A DNA stretch of 64,000 bases from Pseudonocardia autotrophica (GTDB taxonomy: Bacteria > Actinomycetota > Actinomycetes > Mycobacteriales > Pseudonocardiaceae). The DNA lies in the NCBI RefSeq assembly GCF_000717175.1, contig NZ_JNYD01000005.1:248001-312000 (forward strand), given 5' to 3'. Both the position numbers and the translations under genes were made by a program. Below, piece after piece: positions 1 through 9,104 of the stretch. The notes beneath the pieces were generated by a model, which searched no databases, was not told where the DNA came from, and saw only the letters and a program-made list of their open reading frames with translations. The first letter of the stretch is position 1; every line of letters begins with the position of its first letter.

Positions 1-378
1 GAGATCATGGCCCTCGCCGCGGAGGTGCTGGCCGAGTTCGCCCCCGACCGCCGGCCGCCGGAGTCGGTGCGGGACGCGGGCGAGGACCCGTGGCAGCGCG
101 CCGTCCCCGCGCCGGGGCTGGTCGCCGAGGTCCGCAAGGCCGTCGAGGCCGAGGCGGCGCAGCTGGAACGCGGCACGCTGGCGGTCGTCGCCGCGGACGT
201 CGAGGGCCTCGCCGACCTCCCGGCCGAGGTGCACACCCCGGTGTCGGCGAAGGGCCTGGAGTTCGACGCCGTCGTGATCGTCGACCCCGAGCGGATCCGG
301 GCGCACAACCCGGCCGACCTCTACGTGTCGATCACCCGCGCGACCCGGCGGCTCGGGCTGCTGCACGTGGAGCGGTGA
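1..378 (+). CDS. UvrD/HelD-like superfamily 1 helicase, C-terminal fragment
   Basis: The gene enters from the left edge; only the last 125 residues are present and the frame is open at base 1. The piece contains a helicase motif V-like stretch (VSAKGLEFDAVVIVD) and a motif VI-like stretch (YVSITRATRRLGLLH), as at the C-terminus of UvrD/Rep/HelD ATPases. These motifs couple ATP hydrolysis to strand movement, or in HelD to RNA polymerase recycling. The Walker A part lies outside the window, so UvrD-type and HelD-type cannot be separated; the short, divergent C-terminus favours HelD by inference. Confidence 0.75.
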   Translation, partial: EIMALAAEVLAEFAPDRRPPESVRDAGEDPWQRAVPAPGLVAEVRKAVEAEAAQLERGTLAVVAADVEGLADLPAEVHTPVSAKGLEFDAVVIVDPERIRAHNPADLYVSITRATRRLGLLHVER

Positions 379-592
379 GGCGGCGTGGGGTCCTCGCGCG
401 CCGCGAGGACCCCGCCTCGTCCACCGGCCCGGGCCGGGGCGCGGTGCCCCGTGCCCCGGTGGTTCGCCTGCACCGCCCTGCCGTACCGCGCCGCCTGCGG
501 TGCCGCCGTGAGGGCCGTGCGCGACCGGCCGAGGTCCCGGCGCACGTCCCGGAACGGGACGCCGGCGGACCGGGAGCGCGACGCGCGTGCGG

Positions 593-967
593 CTACGGCC
601 GGTCGCCGGCGGCCAGCCAGTCCTTGGCCGCGGGCAGCTCCGCGACCGGGAAGGCGCGCAGCTGTCCCGGGACCAGCACGGAGAGCACGCGGAGCGCAGG
701 CCTGAGCCACTCCTCGTCGCTCACGACGGCGACCCGCTCGTAGGACGTGGGGTGGCGCGCCGCGAACTTGACCTCCTCGGCGAGCGTGTCCCCCTCGTAC
801 TCCCGCAGGTCGGGGCCGAGCAGGTAGAGCAGCCGGATCGATCGGCCCTCTGCGATCTCCCGCCGGAGCACCGGCTCGACGGTGTCGGAGAAGTCGTCGT
901 CGTCGACCTTCCCGACCGCCTCGAAGCCGACCGTCCCCGAGGGCATGTCCCGAATCCGCGTCAGCAT
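593..967 (-). CDS. STAS/SpoIIAA-like protein
   Basis: A 124-residue soluble protein resembling the SpoIIAA-like (STAS fold, PF11964-type) family: an N-terminal strand-rich half (GTVGFEAVGKVDDDDFSDTV), then RLLYLLGPDLREYEG and a C-terminal helix. Such proteins are small and often membrane-associated or regulatory; no catalytic function is established. Its ATG overlaps the TGA of the upstream holin-like/phosphodiesterase gene (ATGCTGA), so the two are probably translationally coupled. The family call is moderately sure; the role is unknown. Confidence 0.65.
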   Translation of the reverse strand: MLTRIRDMPSGTVGFEAVGKVDDDDFSDTVEPVLRREIAEGRSIRLLYLLGPDLREYEGDTLAEEVKFAARHPTSYERVAVVSDEEWLRPALRVLSVLVPGQLRAFPVAELPAAKDWLAAGDRP

Positions 968-3228
968 CCCGCCTCCTCCGCACCCGTCCGGTCGCGGGCC
1001 TCCCCGGTGATCCCCTCCCCGGTGATCCCCATCGTCCTGTCGATCCGCGCCGCCACCTCACCCGCGCCGGGTGGGCCCGGCACGGCGCAGGGTCGCTCGT
1101 CGCCGGACGGGGCTTCCGGGGCCGGGAGGTGTCGTGCGCCGCACCGTTCGAGCCACCGCACGAGCTGCCGGTGGACGGCGTCGGCCCCGTACAGCAGCGC
1201 CTCGCCCTCGACCGTGCGGTCGAGGAGGTCGGCCGCCAGCGGCCAGTCCGCCGGGTGGACGAGCACGGCGTCGTTCTGCCAGCCGCCGAGGCCGCCGTGG
1301 CAGCCGACGAGCTCCTCGAAGGCATGCACTTCGCTGGTGCGCGGGTCGACCGTGGAGTGGACGTAGAGATCGGGGCAGGAGTCCATGACGGCGACGCGCG
1401 CCAGGTCGGCCGCGGCCCGGGGACCGAACGCGGCCAGCGGGTCCCGGCCCTCGACGACGTCGTCGAGCAGCACCCGCACCCCGTCCGGGCCGACGGCCAG
1501 CGGGCCGCGCGCGCTGTCCACCACGACGAACGCCACCCCGGGTTCGGCGAGCAGGCCGGGGATCAGCGCCGGGAACCGACGCCCCAGCTCCTCGACCGGT
1601 ACGCGGCCCGGCAGCCGGGGGAACCAGGCCAGCCCGAGATTGCCCGACCCCACGACGACCAGCTCCGGCCGCTCGCCGTCGGACGGCCCGGCGGTCGTCG
1701 CGCCCCGGCTCCCCCGCTCGGGTCCGACGACGACTCCGGTGCCGCCGGGGCCCCGCCTCCCGTCGGACCGCGCCGGCCGGACGGCCGACAGGACCTCGGC
1801 GAGCATCGCGTTGAGCGGGCCCCAGACCTCGACGTCGCCGGTGTCGGCCAGCATCGCCGTCCTCGACGCGTCGGTGTGCTCCCGGACCGCCGCCTCGAGG
1901 CCACGGCCGGTCAGCTGGCGGAACGTCGGGCCCTGGCTCTGCCCGTGGTCGGACAGCACCACGAAGCGGTACTCCCGCGGCGCGGCCGCCGCCACCCTCT
2001 CGAGGGTGCCGAGGACCTCGTCCACACCCGCCAGCGCGGCGAGCGACTCCGGCCGAGCGACCCCGGCGTGGTGGGCGATCTCGTCGTAGTCGACGAGGTC
2101 GACGAAGACCACCGGCGCTCCGGCGATCATGTGCTCGGCGACCAGGGCGACGTTGAGGTCGCGCAGCAGGACGTTCGTCAGCCCGCGCAGGGCCACGTAG
2201 GCGCCGCGCCGGCGGACCCGCGGCTCGATCCCCCGCAGGCGCTGCCGCCTGCTCTGGTGGAGCTCCTTGACCATCTCGCCGAGCGTGCGGACCAGGGCCC
2301 GGGGGAACACGAACGGGCTGGCGAAGAACCGCACGTAGCCGCGACCCGGGCCGAGGCCGCCGCGACCGGTGATGCGGCTCATCGTCATGAAGGAGGTCGG
2401 CGCGTCCCCGCTGAAGATGTTCGAGACGCTCACGCCGCCGTCGGCCAGCAGCCCGCGCCCGTCCGACAGCCGCCCCTCGAGGTCGGCCGCGTCCGCGGGG
2501 CGGTTGGCGACCATCAAACGGCCGGTGTCCTTCTCGTACCAGCGGAAGGCCGGGATGCCGTCGTTGGTGCCGTGCAGCAGGGCCGCCTGGCTCGCCGGCG
2601 TGGTCGACGGGACCCGCGCCCACCACCGGACGGCGTCGTGGCTGCCGGTGCGCACCCAGCGGGCCAGGGTCGGCAGGACCCCGGAGATGACGCCGTGCTG
2701 CAGCAACGGGAACGGCAGGCCGTCCACCTGCACCACGACGACCCCGACCGGGGAGGACCCGGGGGCCGGGCCGGCCGCCGGTGCGCGACGACGTCGCCGC
2801 TCGCCCCGGCGGATCAGGTCCGCGACGATGTAGGAGCTGTCGGTGATCCCGAGCAGCCAGCGGGTCACGGCCGAGACGACGGCGACGATCACCAACGTGG
2901 CCACCGCGTCGCCGAGGGAGGCCACCGAGGCCGACGGCACCGCGAGGAGCGCGAGCTCGACCACGGCGACCTGGACGAGCACGCCGAGCACGAGCGCGGT
3001 CACGGCGCCCGCACGTCCGGCGAGGGCCCGCAGTACCGGGCGCACCAGCGCGTCCACCACGCCCATCGCGGCGGCGACCACGAACGCCGTCCACCAGTGT
3101 GCGAAGGACAGCCCGTCCAGGACCCACGCCGCGATGAGCAGGGCCAGACCCGTGGCGACGAGCCCGATCAGGCCGTCCCGGACGTCGCGGCCGCTCGCCC
3201 GCAGGCTGGGACCCGCCTGCGTGTCCAC
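961..3228 (-). CDS. Membrane-anchored alkaline phosphatase/phosphodiesterase with N-terminal holin-like domain
   Basis: About 755 residues from a GTG at 3228; the open frame runs further upstream but would overlap the divergent yihY gene. Residues about 18-128 hold four hydrophobic segments like the phage holin 4_2 family. After a basic linker (RRGERRRRR) comes an alkaline-phosphatase-superfamily domain: VVVQVDG (metal Asp near 169), PSTTPASQAALLHG (Thr nucleophile near 209-210), DLVDYDEIAHHAG and VVLSDHGQSQG. This predicts a membrane-tethered type I phosphodiesterase/nucleotide pyrophosphatase; the substrate is unknown. It is followed by the coupled STAS-like gene. There is no clear Shine-Dalgarno at the chosen start. 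Confidence 0.8.
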   Translation of the reverse strand: MDTQAGPSLRASGRDVRDGLIGLVATGLALLIAAWVLDGLSFAHWWTAFVVAAAMGVVDALVRPVLRALAGRAGAVTALVLGVLVQVAVVELALLAVPSASVASLGDAVATLVIVAVVSAVTRWLLGITDSSYIVADLIRRGERRRRRAPAAGPAPGSSPVGVVVVQVDGLPFPLLQHGVISGVLPTLARWVRTGSHDAVRWWARVPSTTPASQAALLHGTNDGIPAFRWYEKDTGRLMVANRPADAADLEGRLSDGRGLLADGGVSVSNIFSGDAPTSFMTMSRITGRGGLGPGRGYVRFFASPFVFPRALVRTLGEMVKELHQSRRQRLRGIEPRVRRRGAYVALRGLTNVLLRDLNVALVAEHMIAGAPVVFVDLVDYDEIAHHAGVARPESLAALAGVDEVLGTLERVAAAAPREYRFVVLSDHGQSQGPTFRQLTGRGLEAAVREHTDASRTAMLADTGDVEVWGPLNAMLAEVLSAVRPARSDGRRGPGGTGVVVGPERGSRGATTAGPSDGERPELVVVGSGNLGLAWFPRLPGRVPVEELGRRFPALIPGLLAEPGVAFVVVDSARGPLAVGPDGVRVLLDDVVEGRDPLAAFGPRAAADLARVAVMDSCPDLYVHSTVDPRTSEVHAFEELVGCHGGLGGWQNDAVLVHPADWPLAADLLDRTVEGEALLYGADAVHRQLVRWLERCGARHLPAPEAPSGDERPCAVPGPPGAGEVAARIDRTMGITGEGITGEARDRTGAEEAGC

Positions 3229-3424
3229 CCCGGCATCGTGCCCGGTCCCGCCCCTCGCGTCGACGAGCAGCGAGGTGCCACCCTCGGACCGGGGACCGGT
3301 GACGGCCTGCGCGGGGGGTCGGCACGACGCCGGGCCCGTGCACGTCACCCCGCCGGGGTGAGCGGAGCCGGCGGCGCGTTCGCGACCGTGGTCGCCGCAC
3401 CGGAGACCGTCGTGGGAGGCCGCG

Positions 3425-4462
3425 GTGACCGACCAGCCGAACGTCCTGGCCGGCTTCGACCGGCTCCGCCGGCGCCGTCCGTGGCTCGACCACGTGGTGC
3501 GCGCGGGTGTGCGGTACACCGAGCGGCACGGGAACCACTACGCGGCCGGGATCACCTACTTCAGCCTGCTGGCGCTGGTGCCCCTCACCATGGTGGCGTT
3601 CGCCGTGGTGACGCTGGTGCTGGTCTCCGAGCCGGACCCCCTCGCGCGGCTGCGGGCGCACATCGACGAGGCCCTGCCGGCCACGCTGGAGGCGACGGTG
3701 AACTCGATCATCGACCAGGCCGTGGCGTCCGCCTCGACGGTCGGGGTGATCGGCATCCTCATCGCGACCTACACGGGGCTGCGGTGGATGAGCAACCTGC
3801 GCGCCGCCCTGTCCGAGCAGTGGGGACAACCGCCGCAGGCGCCGCCGTTCCTGCGCCGGCTGTCCGTCGACCTGGCCGCGCTGCTCGGGCTGGGGCTGGC
3901 GGCGGCGGTGTCCTTCGGCATCACCACCGCGGCCGGCTTCTTCGCCGAGCGGATCCTGGAGCTCCTCGGACTGGCCGACTTCGGATGGGCCCGCGTGCTC
4001 CTCACCGTGCTCGGCGTCGTCCTCAGCCTGCTCGCCGACTGGCTGCTGTTCCTCTGGATCTACGCGCGTCTGCCTCGCGAGCGGATGACCTGGCACAGCG
4101 CGAGACGCGCGGCGGCGTTCGCCGCGGTCGGCATGGAACTCATCAAGCAGGGGATGGTGGTGTACCTCGCGTTCGTCACCCGCAGCCCGACCGGCGCCGC
4201 GTTCGGCCCGATCCTCGGCCTCATGGTCTTCATGTACACGGTGTCCCGCTTCCTGATCTTCATCGCCGCGTGGGCGGCCACCGCGCGCGAGAACCAGGTC
4301 GAGCGGCCGCCGCCCCCGCCGCAGCCCGCGGTGATCCGGCCGGAGGTCCGGGTCCGCCAGGGTCTCGGGACGGCCGCGGGTGCCGGCCTGGTCGGCGCCG
4401 CGGCGGTGGCCGGCCTGATCGGTGGCCGCCTGCTGACCCGTCGCGGGCAGGAGGAGCGATGA
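3425..4462 (+). CDS. YihY/BrkB-family integral membrane protein
   Basis: A 345-residue protein matching the YihY/virulence factor BrkB family: an N-terminal amphipathic part with YTERHGNHYAAGITYFS, then about six membrane segments (LLALVPLTMVAFAVVTLVL; VGVIGILIATYTGLRWMSN; the segments at 150-175 and 190-215; GPILGLMVFMYTVSRFLIF). A Pro-rich stretch (ERPPPPPQP) and a Gly/Ala-rich hydrophobic tail follow. The molecular function is unproven; proposals include transport or envelope roles. It is divergent from the phosphodiesterase gene at 3228, and the two may share the intergenic promoter region. The start is a GTG. Confidence 0.88.
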   Translation: MTDQPNVLAGFDRLRRRRPWLDHVVRAGVRYTERHGNHYAAGITYFSLLALVPLTMVAFAVVTLVLVSEPDPLARLRAHIDEALPATLEATVNSIIDQAVASASTVGVIGILIATYTGLRWMSNLRAALSEQWGQPPQAPPFLRRLSVDLAALLGLGLAAAVSFGITTAAGFFAERILELLGLADFGWARVLLTVLGVVLSLLADWLLFLWIYARLPRERMTWHSARRAAAFAAVGMELIKQGMVVYLAFVTRSPTGAAFGPILGLMVFMYTVSRFLIFIAAWAATARENQVERPPPPPQPAVIRPEVRVRQGLGTAAGAGLVGAAAVAGLIGGRLLTRRGQEER

Positions 4463-4504
4463 CCGGCAGGCCGAGGGGCCGGCCACCCCGCGGCGCTCCC
4501 GACC

Positions 4505-5551
4505 TCAGGACATCAGGGCCGCCAGCTCGGTCATCTCGCTCTCGGGGTCCACGACGGGCTGGATCACGATCTCGGTGATGCCGGCCTTCTCCATCGCGGC
4601 GATGCGGTCGAGCAGCTCGGCCCGGGTACCGACCAGACCCAGCTTGTCCACCAGCGACGGCACGACCAGGTCGCGGTCCTCGGGCTCGATGCGGCCGAGA
4701 TAGTTGCGGTACAGCGTCGCGTGCCGGTTCGGGTCGGTCGCCGTGGTGCCGCGGCGCTCCAGCAGCCGCCGCACGGCGTCGGCCTCGTCGGGCTCCAACG
4801 TCTCCGCGAACCCCGGGTTGTCCGCGGCGAACGTCAGGAGGGCCATCGCGACGTGGCCCATGCTGTCCCGGGCCAGGTCGCCGTGGCGGTCCTCGCCGTG
4901 GGCGAGCACGTGCAGCGACGTCATGACGTAGGAGTCGGCCTCCTCCGGCCGGCCGGCGCCGCGCGCCGCCTCCCGCCGCGCCGCGTCGAACGCCGTCCAC
5001 GCCTCGGGCGCGAGCAGGCCGAAGGAGATGACCCCGGCCCCGAGCCGGCCCGCGATCGCGGCGGCCTTCAGCCCGAACGCGGCCACGACGAACTCCACCG
5101 GATCCGCCGTGTTCACAGAGGGCCCGACGTGCAGGAACCGGATGGTGCGCTCCCGGTCGCCCTCGCGGTACCCGGTCTCCCGGCCCGCGGTGAGGTCCTG
5201 CAGCGCCGCGGTGAACGACTCGAGCTCGGCCATCCGCGTCGGCAGCATCCCGAGCGTGCGCCGGGCGGTGTTGCCGGTGCCGACCCCGCAGATCACCCGG
5301 CCCGGAGCGATGGCGTTGAGGCTCGACACCGCGGCCGCGGCGGCCGGAGTCGAGCGCAAGGCCGGCGAGGTGACGCCGATCCCCAGCTTGATCCTGCTCG
5401 TCGCCTTCGCGCACAACGCCAGGGACACGAACGGGTCGCCGTTGACCATCGGGGTGTCGTAGACCCAGAAGCTGCTGAACCCCAGCTCCTCGGCCCGGAC
5501 GGCCAGATCCTCGACCCCCGGCCGGGCGGTCATCACGATGCCGGTGCGCAT
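4505..5551 (-). CDS. LLM-class flavin-dependent oxidoreductase (luciferase-like)
   Basis: A 348-residue bacterial-luciferase-like monooxygenase, probably F420-dependent as is usual in actinomycetes (family knowledge). Typical features are the N-terminal RAEELGFSSFWVYDTP, the strand KLGIGVTSPALRSTPAAAA and a cofactor-site-like GRVICGVGTGNTARR. The ATG follows a GAGGAG Shine-Dalgarno 6 bases upstream. It is a single gene, convergent with yihY. The substrate cannot be predicted. Confidence 0.85.
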   Translation of the reverse strand: MRTGIVMTARPGVEDLAVRAEELGFSSFWVYDTPMVNGDPFVSLALCAKATSRIKLGIGVTSPALRSTPAAAAAVSSLNAIAPGRVICGVGTGNTARRTLGMLPTRMAELESFTAALQDLTAGRETGYREGDRERTIRFLHVGPSVNTADPVEFVVAAFGLKAAAIAGRLGAGVISFGLLAPEAWTAFDAARREAARGAGRPEEADSYVMTSLHVLAHGEDRHGDLARDSMGHVAMALLTFAADNPGFAETLEPDEADAVRRLLERRGTTATDPNRHATLYRNYLGRIEPEDRDLVVPSLVDKLGLVGTRAELLDRIAAMEKAGITEIVIQPVVDPESEMTELAALMS

Positions 5552-5713
5552 GAGCTCTCCTCGCCGTTGAAGAAAGGGACCGTCGCCAACGTAGCCGGGT
5601 CACGCCGACGCGAGGGCCGAGCAGCGCCGGCTCCAAGTGTCCGACGGCGATGAGTCCGGCCGTGATCGCCGGTCTGTCCCCCGACCCGAGCACCCGGAAT
5701 CCGAGGAGCGATC

Positions 5714-6307
5714 ATGACCGCGACCTACACCTTCGACGTCTTCTCCAGCCTCGACGGTTTCGGCGCCGCCACCGGCGACTGGACCGGTTACTGGGGCAAG
5801 CAGGGCCCCGAGCTGCTCGATCACCGCCTCGCCCTGTACGACGACGAGCAGCGCATGGTCTTCGGGGCCACCACGTACCGCGCGTTCGCGGAGATGCTGG
5901 CCACCAGCACCGAGGACTCCGAGGTGCGGGACCCCTGGGTCACCCGCATGCGGAGCCTGCCGGCGACGGTCGTGTCGACCACCCTGGAAGGACCTCTCGA
6001 CTGGCCGGACGCGACCGTCGCGAGCGGCGACGCCGTCGACGTCGTCGCCCGTCTCAAGGAGGAGTCCGAGGTGCCGTTGCGCTCGCACGGCAGCCTGTCG
6101 ATGAACCGGGCGCTGATGGCCGCCGGGCTCGTCGACCGCGTCCAGGTGACCCTGTTCCCGGTGATCACCGGGCAGACCGGGCTGGACCCGATCTTCCGGG
6201 GTGCGGCCGACTTCGACCTCGAGCTGATCGGGAGCCGGACGCTCGACGGCCACATCCAGGAGCTGATCTACCGGCCGACCCTGCACGTGCCCGGACGGTC
6301 GACGTAA
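5714..6307 (+). CDS. Dihydrofolate reductase / RibD C-terminal family protein
   Basis: A 197-residue protein of the RibD_C/DHFR-like family: N-terminal FDVFSSLDGFGAATGDWTGYW, a middle MVFGATTYRAFAEML, and C-terminal HGSLSMNRALMAAGLVDRVQ with a G-rich turn. These proteins adopt the DHFR Rossmann-like fold and are presumed NADPH-dependent reductases; most have no known substrate and are not the housekeeping FolA. The ATG follows GAGGAG with good spacing. A second family member lies 2 kb downstream at 7780. Confidence 0.85.
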   Translation: MTATYTFDVFSSLDGFGAATGDWTGYWGKQGPELLDHRLALYDDEQRMVFGATTYRAFAEMLATSTEDSEVRDPWVTRMRSLPATVVSTTLEGPLDWPDATVASGDAVDVVARLKEESEVPLRSHGSLSMNRALMAAGLVDRVQVTLFPVITGQTGLDPIFRGAADFDLELIGSRTLDGHIQELIYRPTLHVPGRST

Positions 6308-6367
6308 CGCCGGAATCACGGGACGCGCTGTCCCTATGACCGTGAGTGTGACCCGGAGGGCTCCCCG

Positions 6368-7015
6368 TTGGCAGTGAGAATCGGCGACACAGGTGGCGGA
6401 CGCGGCAAGGGCAGTGGCGGACGCACGTCACTCGCCATCGCCCTGGGCATAGCCCTCCTGGCCGGCAACGGCGCGGCGACGGCGATCGGGAACGCGATGT
6501 CGTCCGGTGACGCATCCGTCTCGGCCGACGACGGTGCGCAGGCACAGAACGGGTCGCACGTCGGCAGCAGCGACTCGAGCGCGGCGCAGACCCGTCTCGT
6601 CGGGCAGGGCGTCCGCGTGACCGCCACGGTCACCGACGACTCCGCGGACTGCGTGGCCAACTCCTACGGCCAGATCCAGGACTTCTTCCGCGGCACCCCC
6701 TGCGCGGCTCTCCACCGCGCCCACTTCGAGCTGCGCGACCAGGACGGTGACGCGGCGGTCGTCGCGGTGTCCTGGGTCGAGATGCCCGACGAGTCGAGCG
6801 CCCGTGCGCTCGAGCAGCTCCTGGACTCCAGCGGCACGGGCAACGTGACCGAGCTGTCCCGGGAGCGCGGCCGGTACGGCACCGTCCGCTACACCGGCGA
6901 CGCCTACGCCTCCCGCCGCGACGGCCACGTCGTCGTCAACGCGCAGGCGGAGCCCGTCGCCCGCGGCTGGTCGGGGCCCACCCTGACCAGCATCGCCACC
7001 AGCGCCGCGCAGTAG
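6368..7015 (+). CDS. Secreted or membrane-anchored protein of unknown function
   Basis: 215 residues with no family recognised. A Gly-rich start is followed by a hydrophobic segment (LAIALGIALLAGNGAATAI), which could be a signal peptide or anchor, and then a Ser/Asp-rich linker. The rest looks globular, with two Cys (SADCVANS and GTPCAALH) that may pair. The start is taken as TTG at 6368 because GGAGGG lies 7 bases upstream; GTG at 6374 is an alternative. It stands alone between the two DHFR-like genes. Confidence 0.6.
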   Translation: MAVRIGDTGGGRGKGSGGRTSLAIALGIALLAGNGAATAIGNAMSSGDASVSADDGAQAQNGSHVGSSDSSAAQTRLVGQGVRVTATVTDDSADCVANSYGQIQDFFRGTPCAALHRAHFELRDQDGDAAVVAVSWVEMPDESSARALEQLLDSSGTGNVTELSRERGRYGTVRYTGDAYASRRDGHVVVNAQAEPVARGWSGPTLTSIATSAAQ

Positions 7016-7089
7016 CTCCCGCGCGGGACTCCTCCTGCGCTGCACCTCGATGACGAGGTGAATCGCGTGGTGATCGGTACCCTCGTCGG

Positions 7090-7665
7090 GTGGCGGACCC
7101 GACCTGGCTAGGGACGATCTCGGCCCTCTCGGGCACCGTGCTCGGCGGCGTGATCGCGGCCGCGGCGCAGTCGGTGCGCGACCGGCGCACGAGGCGCTAC
7201 CAGTCCGAGGCCCGGTGGGAGAAGGCGTTCGTCGACGGCGTCGCCGAGTTCCTGTCCGCCTCGGACGCAGAGTTCCGCGCCCTGCGTCGCCTCCACCAGG
7301 CATCCCCCGGGGACGAGCGCTGGCACGGTCTGCGGAACGACGCCGACGACGCCGTCGAGGAGGCGGAACGGAAGTCGAACGTGGTCTCGCTCCTGTCCGG
7401 CGAGCGCACGCATCCCGTCCGCGTCGCCTCGCGTTCGATGCGGGAGGCCCTGCGCGAGCTGCAGGCCGCAGCCCACGACGGCTCGGTGCTGAGCGAGAAC
7501 GAGGTCGACGACGTGCGTCGGCGCTGGACCGCTGCACGCGAGGACCTCCTTCGGCTCGTGCAGGGCATCTACGTGAGCCACGGCCGCCACCCCCGGGTCC
7601 GAGCGCTGCACGAGCGCCTGGGCAGCGCCCGCACACGATCATCCGGGCCCGGCCGCCGGGAGTGA
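7090..7665 (+). CDS. Small membrane-anchored protein of unknown function
   Basis: 191 residues. A single N-terminal hydrophobic segment (GTISALSGTVLGGVIAAAA) is followed by a basic stretch (RDRRTRRYQSEAR) and a long, mostly helical cytoplasmic part, an arrangement common in actinobacterial proteins of unknown function. The GTG start lies 6 bases after TACCCT (7078-7083) with no Shine-Dalgarno, consistent with a leaderless transcript. No enzyme motif is visible. Confidence 0.6.
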   Translation: MADPTWLGTISALSGTVLGGVIAAAAQSVRDRRTRRYQSEARWEKAFVDGVAEFLSASDAEFRALRRLHQASPGDERWHGLRNDADDAVEEAERKSNVVSLLSGERTHPVRVASRSMREALRELQAAAHDGSVLSENEVDDVRRRWTAAREDLLRLVQGIYVSHGRHPRVRALHERLGSARTRSSGPGRRE

Positions 7666-7779
7666 GGAAGCGGACGACCCGCTCGAGCAGCGGTCGCGAG
7701 CAAGCGACCGGCCAAGGCCGTGGCGCTCGTCCGGACCCGCTGACGATGAGTTCGGATCAGCCGGGCGGTCTCCTTCCCC

Positions 7780-8334
7780 ATGGGCACTCTCAGCTACTCG
7801 ATGAGCATCTCCCTCGACGGCTACATCGAGGACCCGACCGGCGCCATCGGCTTCTCCGAGCCGGACGAGGAGGTGCACCGCTTCGCCAACCAGCAGACCC
7901 GCGAGACGACGGCGTTCCTGTTCGGCCGCGGCCTCTACGAGGTCATGGAGGAGTTCTGGACGGCGCCGGAGCGGGCCGACGGGTCCGAGGTGGAGGCGGA
8001 GTTCGCCCGCGAGTACACCGCGACGCCGCGGATCGTGTTCTCCGACTCGCTGGAGTCGGTCGCACCCGGGTGCCGGCTGGTGCGCCGCGCCGACGCGGTC
8101 GACGAGGTGGTCCGGCTCAAGAAGGAGACCGACGGTGACCTGGCCGTCGGCGGCGCCGGTCTGGCTGCATCGCTGCTGGACCTGATCGACGAGTTCCGCC
8201 CGCGGGTGGTGCCGGCCTTCACCGGCGGCGGCAAGCCGTACTTCCCGCTCGGCGCCGACCTGCGGCTGCGGCTGCTCGAGCAGCGCGCCTTCCGCAGCGG
8301 CACCGTGTACCTGCGCTACGAGAGGCTCCGCTGA
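7780..8334 (+). CDS. Dihydrofolate reductase / RibD C-terminal family protein
   Basis: A 184-residue paralogue of the family at 5714. N-terminal LSYSMSISLDGYIEDPTGAI, then FLFGRGLYEVMEEFW and LAVGGAGLAASLLDLIDEF, the nucleotide-site region of RibD_C proteins. It is presumed to be an NAD(P)H-dependent reductase of unknown substrate. The ribosome binding site before the ATG is weak. The two DHFR-like genes are separated by two genes of unknown function. Confidence 0.85.
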   Translation: MGTLSYSMSISLDGYIEDPTGAIGFSEPDEEVHRFANQQTRETTAFLFGRGLYEVMEEFWTAPERADGSEVEAEFAREYTATPRIVFSDSLESVAPGCRLVRRADAVDEVVRLKKETDGDLAVGGAGLAASLLDLIDEFRPRVVPAFTGGGKPYFPLGADLRLRLLEQRAFRSGTVYLRYERLR

Positions 8335-8628
8335 GGGCGCAGCCCTGATCGAGAACGGCACCGAGATCGCGAGGAGGGGCGGCATCGGCTTTCCGCCCGA
8401 CCTGGAGGATCAGGGCGCGAACCGCTCCGCAGTACGCAGTTCTACGTATTGACGAAATCGGAGTTCGGCGTGGCGCAGTAGGCTCACTGCCCCAAGTGCC
8501 ACGCGGAGACCGGCACGGTCGCGGTGACTTGGGGCCCATTGGTCACGCCATGGCGGTGCGACTCGCGTCGCATCCTCCGACACCAGGTAACGGTGCGAGT
8601 CGCCCCACCACCAGGACGGAGGTCCGTC
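8335..8628. other. Gene-poor interval with a 9-bp-arm inverted repeat
   Basis: About 290 bases without a convincing gene. It is locally more AT-rich than its surroundings (around 8435-8460). GCCCCAAGT at 8489-8497 and ACTTGGGGC at 8527-8535 could pair across a 29-base loop upstream of the next gene. No promoter stands out. Confidence 0.4.
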
Positions 8629-8919
8629 ATGCGCATGTTGCTCGTCGCCCAGCCCAACGTCGACAAGGGAAGTGAGGCCATCGCCAGCGGCAACATGGCC
8701 AAGACGATCCAGGCGACGATCGAGATGATCAAGCCCGAGGCAGCCTACTTCGCGCCCGTGCGGGGTCAGCGGACCATGATCGCGGTCTTCGACCTGGACG
8801 ACCCGGGCCAGCTTCCGAAGATCAGCGAGCCGCTGTTCCAGATGGGCGCAGTGGTCGAGATCGTGCCCGCGATGAACCTGGAAGATCTCCAGCGCGGACT
8901 CGCCGCGATCGGCGGCTGA
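8629..8919 (+). CDS. Small conserved protein, DUF3303-like
   Basis: 96 residues from the ATG at 8629, preceded by GGAGG; the frame is open further upstream but without a ribosome binding site. The pattern of short strands and helices (MRMLLVAQ; TIQATIEMIKPEAAYFAP; RTMIAVFDLDDPGQLP; LFQMGAVVEIVPAMN) suggests a ferredoxin-like alpha/beta barrel as in DUF3303 proteins. That assignment is inference from pattern only. A strong terminator follows immediately, so the gene is monocistronic. Confidence 0.7.
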   Translation: MRMLLVAQPNVDKGSEAIASGNMAKTIQATIEMIKPEAAYFAPVRGQRTMIAVFDLDDPGQLPKISEPLFQMGAVVEIVPAMNLEDLQRGLAAIGG

Positions 8920-8944
8920 TCCGATCCTCCCGCCCGCGAATCCG

Positions 8945-8976
8945 AAAGCCTGCCGTCGAACACGACGGCAGGCTTT
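8945..8976 (+). terminator. Strong rho-independent-type terminator
   Basis: A perfect 14-bp stem (AAAGCCTGCCGTCG with its complement) and an AACA loop, ending in TTT, 26 bases after the stop of the small gene at 8629-8919. Confidence 0.85.
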
Positions 8977-9104
8977 CTGCTGACTGCGGAAGTGGCCCCC
9001 GCTCCACGCTGAAGCGGACTCTCGGCGAACCCTCTGAGCTGGTCGAACGTCCTCGGGCAGCCGGCACGTCGACGACGCCTGCGCCTCCTGGTACGCCCGG
9101 TACC

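Noticed and set aside
961..3228. Prophage remnant suggested by the holin-like segments
   Set aside because: No other phage genes are nearby, and the segments are fused to a complete phosphodiesterase domain.
1058..4578. Very long open frames of over 1100 codons on both strands
   Set aside because: They are Arg/Gly/Pro/Ala-rich antisense or shifted frames of the phosphodiesterase, yihY and LLM genes, a usual effect of very high GC at the third codon position; no motifs are present.
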